This document shows, piece after piece, positions 17,221 through 26,208 of a stretch of 64,000 nucleotides of DNA. Position 1 is the stretch's first letter. The number at the start of each line of letters is the position of its first letter. This DNA is from Algivirga pacifica (GTDB lineage: Bacteria; Bacteroidota; Bacteroidia; Cytophagales; Flammeovirgaceae), in assembly GCF_039543525.1 (NCBI RefSeq), contig NZ_BAABJX010000057.1, positions 3,864 to 67,863 on the forward strand. The letters are read 5' to 3'. The notes under the pieces were generated by a model that had not been told where the DNA came from, did no database searches, and saw nothing but the letters and a program-made list of their open reading frames with translations. A program made the position numbers and the translations under genes.

Positions 17221-19755
17221 TTATTCTGCTTTCTCAGGCTTTTTAGACTTGATAGAGATAGATACTTCCTCTCCTTCTCCTTTATAGTCTGCCAGGATCA
17301 CATCACCTTCACTGATTTCTCCTTTCAACAACTCTTCTGCAATTGGATCTTCCAAGTATTTCTGAATAGCTCTATTCAGTGGTCTTGCACCATACTGTGG
17401 ATCGTACCCTTTTTCTGCTAAGAAGTCTTTTGCTGCAGTAGTCAACTCGATGTCATAACCAAGTCCTTTCAATCTGCTAAACAACTTCATCAAGGAGATT
17501 TCGATGATCTTATGTAAATGCTCTCTTTCTAGAGAATTGAAGACAATCACATCATCCAAACGGTTCAAAAACTCTGGAGAGAACGCTTTTTTCAGGGCTC
17601 CCTGAATCGTACTCTTCATTGCTTCATCTTGTCCCGCTACTTTTGCTTGTGTGCTAAAGCCTATTCCAGAACCAAAATCTTTTAGATCTCTCACCCCAAT
17701 ATTAGAAGTCATAATAATGATGGTGTTTCTGAAATCTACTCTTCGACCCAGACCGTCCGTTAGGATACCATCATCCAACACTTGTAATAGTAGGTTGAAC
17801 ACATCTGGGTGTGCTTTCTCAATCTCATCCAATAAGACCACACTATATGGCTTACGTCTGATTTTTTCGGTTAGCTGTCCACCTTCTTCATACCCTACAT
17901 ATCCCGGAGGCGCTCCTACCAATCGAGATACGGAGAATTTTTCCATATACTCACTCATATCTATTCGCACCAAGGAATCTTCTTTATCAAACAGATATGT
18001 CGCCAACACTTTTGCCAACTCTGTCTTACCTACCCCTGTTGGTCCAAGGAAGATAAACGAACCAATTGGCTTCTTAGGGTCTTTCAAACCTACACGAGTA
18101 CGTTGAATCGCTTTGGTCAATTTCTTGATCGCTTCATCTTGACCAATAACTTTACCCATCAACTCTGTACCCATTGTCAATAGTTTTTCACCCTCATTCT
18201 GAGCAACCCTATTCACTGGAATCCCTGTCATCATTGCAATTACTGCAGCTACATCCTCTTCATTAACAGGATAAACCTTTTCATTGCTTTCTTTTTCCCA
18301 ACGAACCTTAGCTTCGTCCAACTGGTCTAAAAGTTTCTTTTCTGTATCTCTTAGACGAGCAGCCTCTTCATATTTCTGGCTCTTAACAACCTTGTTTTTC
18401 TCCAGTTTAATATTCTCTATCTGCTCTTCCAGTTTCACAATATCATCTGGTACATGAATATTATTAATATGTACCCTCGCTCCTGCCTCATCCAGTACAT
18501 CAATGGCTTTATCTGGCAAGAAACGATCACTGATATATCTATCTGACAATTTCACACAAGCATCTAAAGCTTCGTCATCAAACTTCACGTGATGATGCTC
18601 CTCGTACTTGCTCTTGATGTTCTCCAAGATCTCCATCGTTTCCTCAGGAGTAGTGGCATCTACCATTACCATTTGGAAGCGTCGAGCCAGAGCTCCATCT
18701 TTCTCTATATACTGTCTATATTCATCTAATGTTGTTGCACCAATACATTGTATATCGCCTCTGGCAAGCGCTGGTTTAAACATATTGGAAGCATCCAAAG
18801 ATCCAGAAGCACCTCCAGCTCCCACAATCGTATGGATCTCATCAATGAACAGAATAACCTCCGGTGCTTTTTCCAGCTCGTTCATAACGGCTTTCATTCG
18901 CTCCTCAAACTGTCCTCTATATTTAGTACCTGCTACCAAAGAAGCTAAATCCAACGTTACTACTCGTTTATTGAACAGTACTCTGGATACTTTCTTTTGT
19001 ACGATACGAAGTGCCAAACCCTCAGCAATTGCCGTTTTACCTACCCCTGGTTCACCAATCAAGATAGGGTTATTCTTTTTACGGCGGCTCAAGATTTGTG
19101 CTACTCTTTCAATTTCATTCTCTCTACCCACGATAGGGTCTAACTTTCCGTCCTCTGCATATTTGGTAAGGTCTCTACCAAAGTTATCCAACACAGGTGT
19201 TTTGGACTTTTCGTTACCTCGGGCAGAAGAAGCCTCTCCTCTAGATGCTCCACTTCCTGAACCAAATCCACCTTTTCCTGGCTCATCGTCATCCGTACTA
19301 GAAGAGCTCATTGGATTATCTGCGTGATACTCCAACAATTCTTTTACCACATCATAATTTACATCAAATTTGTGTAGAATTTGAGTCGCTAAGTTATCGT
19401 CATCCCTAAGGATTGAAAGTAATAGGTGTTCTGTACCGATAAGGCTAGCTTTAAATATCTTAGCCTCCAGGTAAGTGATCTTTAATGTTTTCTCTGATTG
19501 TCTTGTTAATGGGATATTTGCTAAGTTTTTCACATTATGACTGGCAGTGCCTCTAGTAGCCTGCTCAATGGCCTGACGAAGATTTCCTAAATCCACGCCT
19601 AACTTTTTAAGTAAAGAAATGGCAATACCTTCTCCTTCTCTGATCATACCCAAAAGCAAGTGCTCCGTTCCGATATAATCATGTCCCAAGCGCAAGGCCT
19701 CCTCTCTACTCAGTGAAATTACTTCCTTAACCCTATTTGAAAATTTAGCTTCCAT
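17221..19755 (-). CDS. clpC: ClpC-type AAA+ unfoldase
   Basis: 844 residues. Two N-terminal Clp repeats lie at about 1-145 (SREEALRLGHDYIGTEHLLL and ASLIGTEHLLLSILRDDDN). AAA+ domain 1 has Walker A GEPGVGKTAIAEG at 234-246 and LFIDEIHTIVGAGGASGSL. A UVR-like coiled segment (KLEKNKVVKSQKYEEAARLR) marks ClpC rather than ClpA or ClpB. AAA+ domain 2 has FLGPTGVGKTELAKVLATYL and LLDEIEKAHPDVFNLLLQVL. ClpC unfolds substrates for ClpP in stress and regulated proteolysis. A Gly/Ser-rich linker at about 160-185 separates the N-domain. It ends at a strong terminator. Confidence 0.96.
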   Translation of the reverse strand: MEAKFSNRVKEVISLSREEALRLGHDYIGTEHLLLGMIREGEGIAISLLKKLGVDLGNLRQAIEQATRGTASHNVKNLANIPLTRQSEKTLKITYLEAKIFKASLIGTEHLLLSILRDDDNLATQILHKFDVNYDVVKELLEYHADNPMSSSSTDDDEPGKGGFGSGSGASRGEASSARGNEKSKTPVLDNFGRDLTKYAEDGKLDPIVGRENEIERVAQILSRRKKNNPILIGEPGVGKTAIAEGLALRIVQKKVSRVLFNKRVVTLDLASLVAGTKYRGQFEERMKAVMNELEKAPEVILFIDEIHTIVGAGGASGSLDASNMFKPALARGDIQCIGATTLDEYRQYIEKDGALARRFQMVMVDATTPEETMEILENIKSKYEEHHHVKFDDEALDACVKLSDRYISDRFLPDKAIDVLDEAGARVHINNIHVPDDIVKLEEQIENIKLEKNKVVKSQKYEEAARLRDTEKKLLDQLDEAKVRWEKESNEKVYPVNEEDVAAVIAMMTGIPVNRVAQNEGEKLLTMGTELMGKVIGQDEAIKKLTKAIQRTRVGLKDPKKPIGSFIFLGPTGVGKTELAKVLATYLFDKEDSLVRIDMSEYMEKFSVSRLVGAPPGYVGYEEGGQLTEKIRRKPYSVVLLDEIEKAHPDVFNLLLQVLDDGILTDGLGRRVDFRNTIIIMTSNIGVRDLKDFGSGIGFSTQAKVAGQDEAMKSTIQGALKKAFSPEFLNRLDDVIVFNSLEREHLHKIIEISLMKLFSRLKGLGYDIELTTAAKDFLAEKGYDPQYGARPLNRAIQKYLEDPIAEELLKGEISEGDVILADYKGEGEEVSISIKSKKPEKAE

Positions 19756-19949
19756 GGCCGTGGGTTTATATATGTATATTTAATTTGATTTCCTTATACT
19801 AAACGTAGGTTATGAAATAAAGCAATACATTTTGATTTAACAAAATGATATACCCTAAATGTTATTTATTGTATAATTTTTTCATAGTCTACATTAAAAC
19901 ACACATTGAGATTAACAAAAGGACGAAATATTCTCCTATAATAGCCTTA

Positions 19950-20573
19950 TTAAGGAAGTAAAGAAGTATACTGTTTTTCCAATATTCCCTTACTAGCCGG
20001 CCCCTCACAAAATAGGAGATCCAAGATACTTAAGTTAGGAAGAAACTGTTCTCCAAACACTTGAATATAAGGTTGTAAATTTGTGATATGGTGTTCTCCT
20101 TTTGCATCTACCTTAGTTCTTAAATCAACAAAGTTCTCAGCATAATTGTTTTCATAACCCTCCGTATAATGTATACGGCATTTCACTCCCAAGAGTTGAC
20201 AAAGAAGTCCTAGAATTTCCTTATTTAATTCAAAAAGAGAGGTATGCCCTTTTAGAAGTACCTGTTGAATCTGACGGTCATAAAACTCAAAAAAAGGCGC
20301 CCTTCGATAAGCAGACTCTATCGCTCGCCAATGTTTCTTAGCCCAATTAACTTTCTGATCCAGTTCCATTACCTGTATAGGCAAGCCCTTATTGGCATAT
20401 TTTACAGGTACTGTTAGTCGTTCTACTTGATTCGAAGCCAAAATAAAACATCGATTGCGGTAACTTTGTTTCTGAAAATGTTCGTGTGCCTCTATCCAAA
20501 CCTCATCAGCATGAGCTAAAATAATAAAGTATTCTATAGAGGGCATATAATGTAAATCCAGAATAACTTTCAT
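19950..20573 (-). CDS. WbqC-family protein
   Basis: 207 residues. The pattern LDLHYMPSIEYFIILAHADE, YRNRCFILASNQVERLTVPV, the WAKKHWRAIESAYRRAPFFE block, then ILDLLFCEGPASKGILEKQ matches the WbqC-like family. Family members occur in O-antigen clusters and widely in Bacteroidota, but their biochemistry is not settled. It lies downstream of trmB on the same strand, separated by a hairpin at 20616-20664. Family assignment is firm; function is open. Confidence 0.85.
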   Translation of the reverse strand: MKVILDLHYMPSIEYFIILAHADEVWIEAHEHFQKQSYRNRCFILASNQVERLTVPVKYANKGLPIQVMELDQKVNWAKKHWRAIESAYRRAPFFEFYDRQIQQVLLKGHTSLFELNKEILGLLCQLLGVKCRIHYTEGYENNYAENFVDLRTKVDAKGEHHITNLQPYIQVFGEQFLPNLSILDLLFCEGPASKGILEKQYTSLLP

Positions 20574-20615
20574 ACGTAATATCTTTTGAGCCTGTTTGTT
20601 ATTAATTCTTTACAG

Positions 20616-20664
20616 AAGAAGGATGAAGGTTTAAGAAATCACTCTTTCTTCCTTCATCCTTCTT
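20616..20664. repeat. Inverted repeat, AAGAAGGATGAAGG word
   Basis: Perfect 14-bp arms at 20616-20629 and 20651-20664, between trmB and the WbqC-family gene. The word is close to the one forming the hairpin at 962-1020. Confidence 0.8.
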
Positions 20665-20686
20665 GTTCTAAGGTTTTTATTATCTT

Positions 20687-21409
20687 TTACAAGTGGCCTC
20701 CATCTACTTGCTCTCCATATACTTTTTCCTTTTCTTCCTCTTCTGTCAAAGGCTTGTCAAAACGGAAACGCATATAATGGATCATATGTCCTTCTGCCGT
20801 AAACTTTCGCTCATAACGCGTCGTAATTCCAAAATGCTCTTCCAACAAATCTGACTCATACAAATCAAAAGTTAAATCTTCAATAAACAGACGCTCTCTT
20901 ACGGCTGTCTCTACTGAATACTCAAACAAAGGTTTGCTATCCGTCTTAAAACGCATCAAACCTCCCTCTTCTAGTAGATTTTTATAAATATTCAAGAAAC
21001 GAGGATGTGTTAGCCTTCTCTTGGCGTCACGATCCTTCGGACGAGGATCTGGGTGTACAATCCAAATTTCACTTATTTCGTTGGAGGCAAAGTATTGTTC
21101 CAGATTTTGGATATGACATCTCAAGAAAGCTACATTAGTAAGTCCTTCTTTTTCGGCTACATTACTCCCATACCATAGTCTATCCCCTTTCAAGTCCACA
21201 CCAATAAAGTTTTTGTCTGGGTGGTGTGCTGCTAGCCCTGTAGTATATTCACCTCTACCACAAGCCAATTCTAACACGATAGGGTTGTCGTTCTTGAAGT
21301 GCTCTTTCTTCCAGTTTCCTTTGCAGTTTTCATAAAATGCTTTTCCTGGTTGTACTACGTTATACCGCTCCTCGTTCTCGGCAAACTTCTTCAACTTTTT
21401 TCTGGACAT
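20687..21409 (-). CDS. trmB: tRNA (guanine(46)-N7)-methyltransferase
   Basis: 240 residues. The SAM-binding motif VLELACGRGEYTTGLAAHHP, NFIGVDLKGDRLWYGSNVAE, and the family-defining WIVHPDPRPKDRDAKRRLTH with FLNIYKNLLEEGGLMRFKTD are all present. The usual family wording is F.DPWPK; here it is HPDPRPK, a common Bacteroidota variant. The enzyme makes 7-methylguanosine at position 46 of tRNAs. Start ATG lies just after AGGAAAAGTA. It is divergent from the ParA-like gene. Confidence 0.95.
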   Translation of the reverse strand: MSRKKLKKFAENEERYNVVQPGKAFYENCKGNWKKEHFKNDNPIVLELACGRGEYTTGLAAHHPDKNFIGVDLKGDRLWYGSNVAEKEGLTNVAFLRCHIQNLEQYFASNEISEIWIVHPDPRPKDRDAKRRLTHPRFLNIYKNLLEEGGLMRFKTDSKPLFEYSVETAVRERLFIEDLTFDLYESDLLEEHFGITTRYERKFTAEGHMIHYMRFRFDKPLTEEEEKEKVYGEQVDGGHL

Positions 21410-21834
21410 TACTTTTCCTCTTTTTATTAATGAAGCTCCATGAGCCCCTATTTAAATGTTATAAATTAAATCAGACGATTACCTCTCTTAATACAATCCA
21501 TCTTCCTTATAGGCTTATTTCAGGTAACACCCTGTAAATAAACACCTCTTTGAAGCATTAACCAATATCTTTATCCTTGATCAATAAGCAATATTGACGA
21601 TTGCGTCTGCAAAATTACAAAAAATGTCTTTGCTTATGTATATTTGAATTTCACAATAAGTTTTATCAAAATTCCTATATTGTATTCAGGAATCATTTTT
21701 TCACAACCCCAAGTTCTTTTTGTCTGTTTAGAAGCTGACACAAACTATACATCAAGTGCAAAATACTTGGGAATAACGCTAAACAAAACCGGTACAGCTT
21801 TGTCCATGGTAAGCTGACCTCATTATAAGGAATC
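21410..21834. other. Gene-free divergent intergenic region (trmB / parA-like)
   Basis: 425 bp. I found no coding frame or long repeat. It contains TATATTTG at 21639-21646 (plus) and TAATTTTG at 21617-21610 (minus), both resembling -7 elements but without a well-spaced TTG. TAAGGAATC directly before the parA-like ATG is an unusually good Shine-Dalgarno-like sequence for this genome. Confidence 0.45.
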
Positions 21835-22500
21835 ATGGCTAAGGTTATTTCATTTGCAACTCAGAAAGGAGGCGTAGGTAAAAGTACGCTATTAATGCTT
21901 ACTGCCTCGGCATTACACAATCGCACCGACAAGAAAGTGTTGGTCATTGACTGTGATCCTCAAAAATCCGTAAAAGATATTTACAATCATGAAAAAGGAA
22001 ATGAGGAGTCCTACGATGTCATTGCCTTTAATTGGAAACAGCCAAAGCCAGAAGTCAACTTTGACAAAACGCTAGCGCTTGCTGAAAAAAAATATGATGT
22101 AATCTTTTTAGATGTCCCAGGCCGTATTGAAGGAAAAGAAATTTACTTCAGTATTCTCGTCTCTGACATTGTAGTCGTGCCTATCGTAGCCAGTGTGCTC
22201 GATATTAAAGCTACCGTTAACTTCCTAAAGACATTACCTCGCATCAAAAAACTTAAAGAGGAGCAAGGGTATAGCTTTAAGGTTTACGGTATTGTCAACA
22301 AAAAAGACCAAACCGTAGAGCATATGCGCTTAAAGGAAATGGCTGGTATTGGAGATATGGAATTCTTCTATTCGCCTATTTCTAATTTGGTAAGATATAA
22401 AAGGGGTATTTCTACCGTATACGATATCACAGATCCTAAACTAAAGGATGACGAGTTTAACCGTTATTTTGATGAGTTTTTGACGAAGTGCGTGCTTTAG
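21835..22500 (+). CDS. ParA-family (MinD/Soj-like) ATPase without ParB
   Basis: 221 residues. The deviant Walker A KGGVGKST lies at about 10-17 (ISFATQKGGVGKSTLLMLTA). KKVLVIDCDPQKSVKDIYNH is the switch region, and YDVIFLDVPGR replaces the usual DTPP or DAPP Walker B wording. ParA-type ATPases position DNA, chemoreceptors or other cargo. No parB, parS or partner gene is adjacent, so this is an orphan ParA rather than a chromosome-partition operon. It ends 76 bp before the convergent dehydrogenase gene, with a hairpin between. Confidence 0.9.
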   Translation: MAKVISFATQKGGVGKSTLLMLTASALHNRTDKKVLVIDCDPQKSVKDIYNHEKGNEESYDVIAFNWKQPKPEVNFDKTLALAEKKYDVIFLDVPGRIEGKEIYFSILVSDIVVVPIVASVLDIKATVNFLKTLPRIKKLKEEQGYSFKVYGIVNKKDQTVEHMRLKEMAGIGDMEFFYSPISNLVRYKRGISTVYDITDPKLKDDEFNRYFDEFLTKCVL

Positions 22501-22516
22501 TTTTACCGTTTATTGC

Positions 22517-22562
22517 TTATCGCTTATCGTTTATTATATAAATCTTAAACGATAAGCGATAA
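22517..22562. repeat. Intergenic inverted repeat, TTATCGCTTATCG word
   Basis: Perfect 17-bp arms (TTATCGCTTATCGTTTA and complement) with a 12-nt AT loop, between convergent genes. Same vocabulary as 3795-3849. Confidence 0.85.
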
Positions 22563-22575
22563 ACCAAAGCCCCCC

Positions 22576-23514
22576 TTATATCTCCTCTAACAACGCCTTA
22601 ATTTTACGAACTAGCACCTCATTTATCCTCTCATAAGACTCATAAGTCCATCCCCCTACATGTGGTGTAAACAATATATTTTCCTGTTGTATCATCCAGT
22701 CAAATACTTCTTTTTGCTCTTCGGTTAATGTATGTAACTTTTCATTTTCCAGTACATCCAAACCGGCTCCTCTTAATTTTCCTGACTGCAAGCCCCACTG
22801 TACAGTCTTTAAGGACATAATCTCTCCCCTCCCCAGATTCAATAAAAACAACGGCTTATGAAAACCATCCAAATAAGACTGACTTACCAAAAAGCGATTC
22901 GCTTCATTCAACGGAATGTGAAAACTTAATACATCTGCATCCCGCTGTAAGGTCTTAAAGTTTACCTCTTCAGCATATTGATCACCATACCCTGTCTTTC
23001 CATTATCATAAGCAATCACCTTGCAACCGAAGCCTGTTAACCTTTGGGCAAAGGCCTGTCCCATATTGCCATACCCTACAATTCCTACTGTGAGGTTACC
23101 TAACTCATACCCTCTATTTTCTTCTCTTCTCCATTGATAGTTTCTCACCTCCTTATCTGCTTGATGCAACTTATTCAATAAGGACAGTAGCATTCCTATC
23201 GTATGTTCTCCAACAGCATCCATATTTCCCTCGGGAGCATTAATCAAGGTAATCTTACGCTGCTCTAAATATTCCTCATCAATCTCATCTACTCCTGCTC
23301 CGGCACGAGCGACAAACTTTAAGTGAGGTGCCTTATCCAATAAATCCACCTTAACCTTCATCTTACTTCTAAGAATCAGTCCCTCGTATTCTGGTATATG
23401 TTGATGTACCTCTTCAGCAGTAATATTAGGCATATATGTGGGTTGCACTCCTATACTCTCCAATCGAGGAATAATGGAATCGTGCATTTGATCTATAATC
23501 AATACTTTTCTCAT
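22576..23514 (-). CDS. D-2-hydroxyacid dehydrogenase (phosphoglycerate dehydrogenase-like)
   Basis: 312 residues. The NAD-binding GxGxxG occurs in LTVGIVGYGNMGQAFAQRL; substrate-side and catalytic blocks are LKFVARAGAGVDEIDEEYL, LLNLGRGEIM, GAGLDVLENEKL and NILFTPHVGGWTYESYERI. This is the D-isomer-specific 2-hydroxyacid dehydrogenase family. There is no C-terminal ACT domain, so a regulated SerA is not supported, though 3-phosphoglycerate remains a plausible substrate. It is followed upstream-wise by the terminator at 23615-23654. Confidence 0.9.
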   Translation of the reverse strand: MRKVLIIDQMHDSIIPRLESIGVQPTYMPNITAEEVHQHIPEYEGLILRSKMKVKVDLLDKAPHLKFVARAGAGVDEIDEEYLEQRKITLINAPEGNMDAVGEHTIGMLLSLLNKLHQADKEVRNYQWRREENRGYELGNLTVGIVGYGNMGQAFAQRLTGFGCKVIAYDNGKTGYGDQYAEEVNFKTLQRDADVLSFHIPLNEANRFLVSQSYLDGFHKPLFLLNLGRGEIMSLKTVQWGLQSGKLRGAGLDVLENEKLHTLTEEQKEVFDWMIQQENILFTPHVGGWTYESYERINEVLVRKIKALLEEI

Positions 23515-23614
23515 GTGACTCCTTGGTTATTATATCTTGTAATTTTCTATGATCTTACAATATACAAAGACTCCCCTAGCTCTCTGCTGACCCTGCGCAT
23601 ATTTTCCTATAAAC

Positions 23615-23654
23615 AAAAAAGCATGAACCCATATTTAAGGACTCATGCTTTTTT
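23615..23654 (-). terminator. Intrinsic terminator after ftsY
   Basis: AAAAAAGCATGA (23615-23626) pairs with TCATGCTTTTTT (23643-23654). T-runs occur on either strand, so it may act in both directions. It lies beyond the repeat element that follows ftsY. Confidence 0.85.
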
Positions 23655-23664
23655 GTTGATGAAG

Positions 23665-23850
23665 TTTAATTGAGCTTCGCTCGTTCGTTCATAATGTTTA
23701 GTTGAATCCATTACATGGCGTCTCGAATTTCAATACTTCGTATTGAGTTGAACTGTTGATTTATCGTATATGTACTCCACTCATACAATTTATCAACTCG
23801 AATCAACGAGTGAAGTTCAATTAAACAGAGTTTCTACTAAACAATATGAA
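23665..23850. repeat. Mosaic inverted repeat with GAGCTTCGCTCGTT word
   Basis: TTTAATTGAGCTTCGCTCGTT (23665 onward) pairs with AACGAGTGAAGTTCAATTAAA (about 23805-23825) with a few mismatches. The flanking words TTCATAATGTTTAGTT and CTAAACAATATGAAC also pair. It lies just downstream of ftsY. Confidence 0.8.
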
Positions 23851-23863
23851 CAAAAATGTTCAA

Positions 23864-24853
23864 TTACGCTTTAGGTGCATTGAAGAATGAAGCAACAAAC
23901 TCCATTTTGTTGAAGGCTTGTAAATGATCTACTCCTTCTCCTACACCGATATATTTTACAGGAATCTTAAACTCATCAGAGATGCCGATTACTACTCCTC
24001 CCTTTGCAGTTCCATCCAACTTAGTGACTGCAATAGCCGTTACCTCTGTGGCTTTGGTAAATTCACGAGCCTGTATCACGGCATTTTGTCCTGTGCTACC
24101 ATCCAACACCAACAATACCTCATGAGGAACTCCATCTGTCACCTTAGTCATTACTCTGCGAATCTTTGTCAACTCGTTCATCAAGTTGATTTTATTGTGC
24201 AGACGACCAGCCGTATCCACAATAACGACATCAGCATTGGTTTCTACTCCTCTTTGGACAGCATCAAACGCCACTGCTGAAGGATCTGTATTCATTCCTC
24301 TGGAAATCACGTCTGCTCCCACTCGCTCACCCCACATCTTCAATTGGTCAACAGCAGCCGCACGGAACGTATCTCCTGCTCCCAATACCACTTTTTTACC
24401 TTGTGCGATATACTTTGCTGCCAGTTTTCCAATAGTTGTAGTTTTACCTACTCCATTGACTCCTACCACCAAAATCACATAGGGCTTTTTATCTTCAGGA
24501 ACCGAAAAGCCATGAACGTCCTCTGTCTGGTTTTCAGAAAGTAATCCTGCAATCTCTTCATGCAGAATTGTATTCAACTCCTCTGCATCCAGGTATTTGT
24601 CACGCTCTACCCTTTCCTCAATACGCTCAATAATCTTGAGTGTTGTATCTACTCCAACATCTGCTGTGACTAATATTTCCTCCAAATTATCCAACACCTC
24701 GTCATCCACCTTCGACTTACCGGCAACAGCCTTGGTCAACTGCGTAAAGAAGCTCCCTCTTGATTTCTCAAGTCCCTTGTCCAGGTTATCTTTATCTTCT
24801 GTAGATAAAGGCTCACCTGAAAACTTGTTTTTAAGTCTATCTAATAAACCCAT
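23864..24853 (-). CDS. ftsY: Signal recognition particle receptor FtsY
   Basis: 329 residues with an N domain (about 20-110) and the SRP-type GTPase domain: G1 LVVGVNGVGKTTTIGKLAAK, DTFRAAAVDQLKMWGERV, G3 VIVDTAGRLHNKINLM, G4 AVTKLDGTAKGG and IPVKYIGVGEGVDHLQAFN. It receives the ribosome-SRP complex at the inner membrane. The short acidic N-terminal part without a long A domain is normal for Bacteroidota. It follows the rpmB-rpmG-DUF4295 unit, with a terminator between, so it probably has its own promoter. Confidence 0.97.
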   Translation of the reverse strand: MGLLDRLKNKFSGEPLSTEDKDNLDKGLEKSRGSFFTQLTKAVAGKSKVDDEVLDNLEEILVTADVGVDTTLKIIERIEERVERDKYLDAEELNTILHEEIAGLLSENQTEDVHGFSVPEDKKPYVILVVGVNGVGKTTTIGKLAAKYIAQGKKVVLGAGDTFRAAAVDQLKMWGERVGADVISRGMNTDPSAVAFDAVQRGVETNADVVIVDTAGRLHNKINLMNELTKIRRVMTKVTDGVPHEVLLVLDGSTGQNAVIQAREFTKATEVTAIAVTKLDGTAKGGVVIGISDEFKIPVKYIGVGEGVDHLQAFNKMEFVASFFNAPKA

Positions 24854-24982
24854 GTGTTCAACGGTTTAATCTCAATAATTATAGAGCCATCACGACAGTA
24901 ATCCAGGCGGAAAAATGACTCAGCCAAGATGACGGTGAAAGCGCCTTGGATAAAAATAGTAAAAATCAAAGTTTTAATAAAA

Positions 24983-25010
24983 GAAAAACCCTACGTATGC
25001 AGGGTTTTTT
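24983..25010 (-). terminator. Intrinsic terminator of the rpmB-rpmG-DUF4295 unit
   Basis: Minus-strand AAACCCTGCATACGTAGGGTTTTT hairpin with a T-run: ACCCT..AGGGT stem around GCATACGT. It lies about 60 bp after the DUF4295 stop. Confidence 0.85.
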
Positions 25011-25072
25011 CTTAGAGGATCACCTCTGATATATTTTTAAAGTCTATAAAGACTCTCAAAGCTTAGCCGAAA

Positions 25073-25225
25073 TTACTTCGCCAAGAAATCTTTCACCTGA
25101 TCCTCAGGCATAATCTCTTCCTTGAAAGTATAACTTCCTGACTTTGCTGATTTCACAGGTTTGATCACTTTCGCGAACTTAACACCACCTGCTTTTTTTA
25201 GAGTTGCTACTACTTTCTTAGCCAT
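25073..25225 (-). CDS. DUF4295-family small protein
   Basis: 50 residues beginning MAKKVVATLKKAGGVKFAKV and ending PEDQVKDFLAK, strongly basic in the N-terminal half. It starts 2 bp after the rpmG stop. Family knowledge: Bacteroidota encode a short DUF4295 protein directly after rpmG and before ftsY, and the sequence fits. The position implies a ribosome-associated role, which is inference. Confidence 0.88.
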   Translation of the reverse strand: MAKKVVATLKKAGGVKFAKVIKPVKSAKSGSYTFKEEIMPEDQVKDFLAK

Positions 25226-25227
25226 GA

Positions 25228-25410
25228 TTACTTAATTTCTCTGTGAACAGTATATTTCTTTAGAATAGGGTTAAATTTCTTCAACTCCATTCTGTCTGGT
25301 GTATTCTTTCTGTTTTTCGTAGTGATGTATCTTGAAGTTCCTGGCATGCCAGAAGCCTTATGCTCAGTACATTCAAGAATCACTTGTACTCTGTTTCCTT
25401 TCTTTGCCAT
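25228..25410 (-). CDS. rpmG: 50S ribosomal protein L33
   Basis: 60 residues: MAKKGNRVQVILECTEHKAS, then SRYITTKNRKNTPDRMELKK and FNPILKKYTVHREIK. This is the standard L33 pattern. The single cysteine shows the zinc-free (C-minus) type rather than the four-cysteine paralog. It follows rpmB by 53 bp. Confidence 0.97.
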   Translation of the reverse strand: MAKKGNRVQVILECTEHKASGMPGTSRYITTKNRKNTPDRMELKKFNPILKKYTVHREIK

Positions 25411-25463
25411 AACGCTTAATTAAGTTTTTTGTATTAAAAACTATTTCTTGAATGCTCAGCTAA

Positions 25464-25703
25464 TTAAACAAGAACATTACCTGCTTCTCTAGCTTCTTTC
25501 AATACTGCAGAAATACCTTTTTTGTTGATAGTTCTCAACGCAGTAGTAGAAACTTTCAAAGTGATCCACTTATCCTCTTCAGGAATATAGAATCTTTTCT
25601 TGTGCAAGTTAGGAGAGAATTTTCTCTTTGTTTTATTGTTAGCGTGAGATACGTTATTACCTACTCTAACTCTTTTCCCTGTTATATCGCAAACTTTAGA
25701 CAT
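25464..25703 (-). CDS. rpmB: 50S ribosomal protein L28
   Basis: 79 residues: MSKVCDITGKRVRVGNNVSH, ANNKTKRKFSPNLHKKRFYI, then WITLKVSTTALRTINKKGIS. This is typical L28. First gene of the rpmB-rpmG-DUF4295 unit, with a good Bacteroidota promoter just upstream (25732-25761). Confidence 0.97.
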   Translation of the reverse strand: MSKVCDITGKRVRVGNNVSHANNKTKRKFSPNLHKKRFYIPEEDKWITLKVSTTALRTINKKGISAVLKEAREAGNVLV

Positions 25704-25731
25704 CTTGTTACATTTTTTAGTTTGAGGTCTG

Positions 25732-25761
25732 CAAATATCTGAAAATTAAGGGAAAGATCAA
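25732..25761 (-). promoter_or_regulatory. Promoter of the rpmB-rpmG-DUF4295 unit
   Basis: Minus strand TTG (25761-25759), 19-nt spacer, GATATTTG (25739-25732). This is one mismatch from TTG-N19-TAnnTTTG and sits about 30 bp before the rpmB start. Confidence 0.7.
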
Positions 25762-25860
25762 AGAAAAAGTATCGCATCTCATACTTCTTCATGCTCTTCC
25801 CTGAGTGGAAGCCTCATGTTGGTATCTACAGCCTCTGACCAACGACAATCTAATAAAGAA

Positions 25861-25900
25861 AAACCTCTTAAAACAAAAGTTTGTCTTAAAAGGCTTTTTT
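25861..25900 (-). terminator. Probable terminator of the tRNA-Thr array
   Basis: Minus strand AAAAAAGCCTTTTAAGACAA pairs, with some G-U pairs, to TTTTAAGAGGTTTTTC, starting 1-2 bp after the last tRNA. It separates the array from the rpmB promoter. Confidence 0.65.
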
Positions 25901-25901
25901 G

Positions 25902-25974
25902 AGCCCCCAGCCGGAGTCGAACCAGCGACCTACTGATTACAAATCAGTTGCTCTACCAGCTGAGCTATGGAGGC
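25902..25974 (-). tRNA. tRNA-Thr(UGU), array copy 1 (last transcribed)
   Basis: 73 nt cloverleaf; anticodon TGT in loop TTTGTAA. The 5' acceptor strand is GCCTCCA where all other copies have GCCCCCA, which turns one C-G pair into a U-G wobble. No CCA is encoded. Confidence 0.95.
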
Positions 25975-26004
25975 TTTTTATTAGCTTGCCTATTTTATTA
26001 ATAG

Positions 26005-26077
26005 AGCCCCCAGCCGGAGTCGAACCAGCGACCTACTGATTACAAATCAGTTGCTCTACCAGCTGAGCTATGGGGGC
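26005..26077 (-). tRNA. tRNA-Thr(UGU), array copy 2
   Basis: 73 nt, GCCCCCA acceptor, anticodon TGT. Sequence identical to copies 3-8. It is separated from copy 1 by 30 bp. Confidence 0.95.
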
Positions 26078-26106
26078 CTTTTACAAGCTTGCTATGTCAT
26101 TAATGG

Positions 26107-26179
26107 AGCCCCCAGCCGGAGTCGAACCAGCGACCTACTGATTACAAATCAGTTGCTCTACCAGCTGAGCTATGGGGGC
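26107..26179 (-). tRNA. tRNA-Thr(UGU), array copy 3
   Basis: Identical 73-nt tRNA. The 29-bp spacer contains CAAGCTTGCTATGTCATTAA. Confidence 0.95.
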
Positions 26180-26208
26180 CTTTTACAAGCTTGTTATTTC
26201 ATTAATGG

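Noticed and set aside
22576..23514. Full SerA assignment
   Set aside because: No ACT or regulatory domain; kept as a general D-2-hydroxyacid dehydrogenase.
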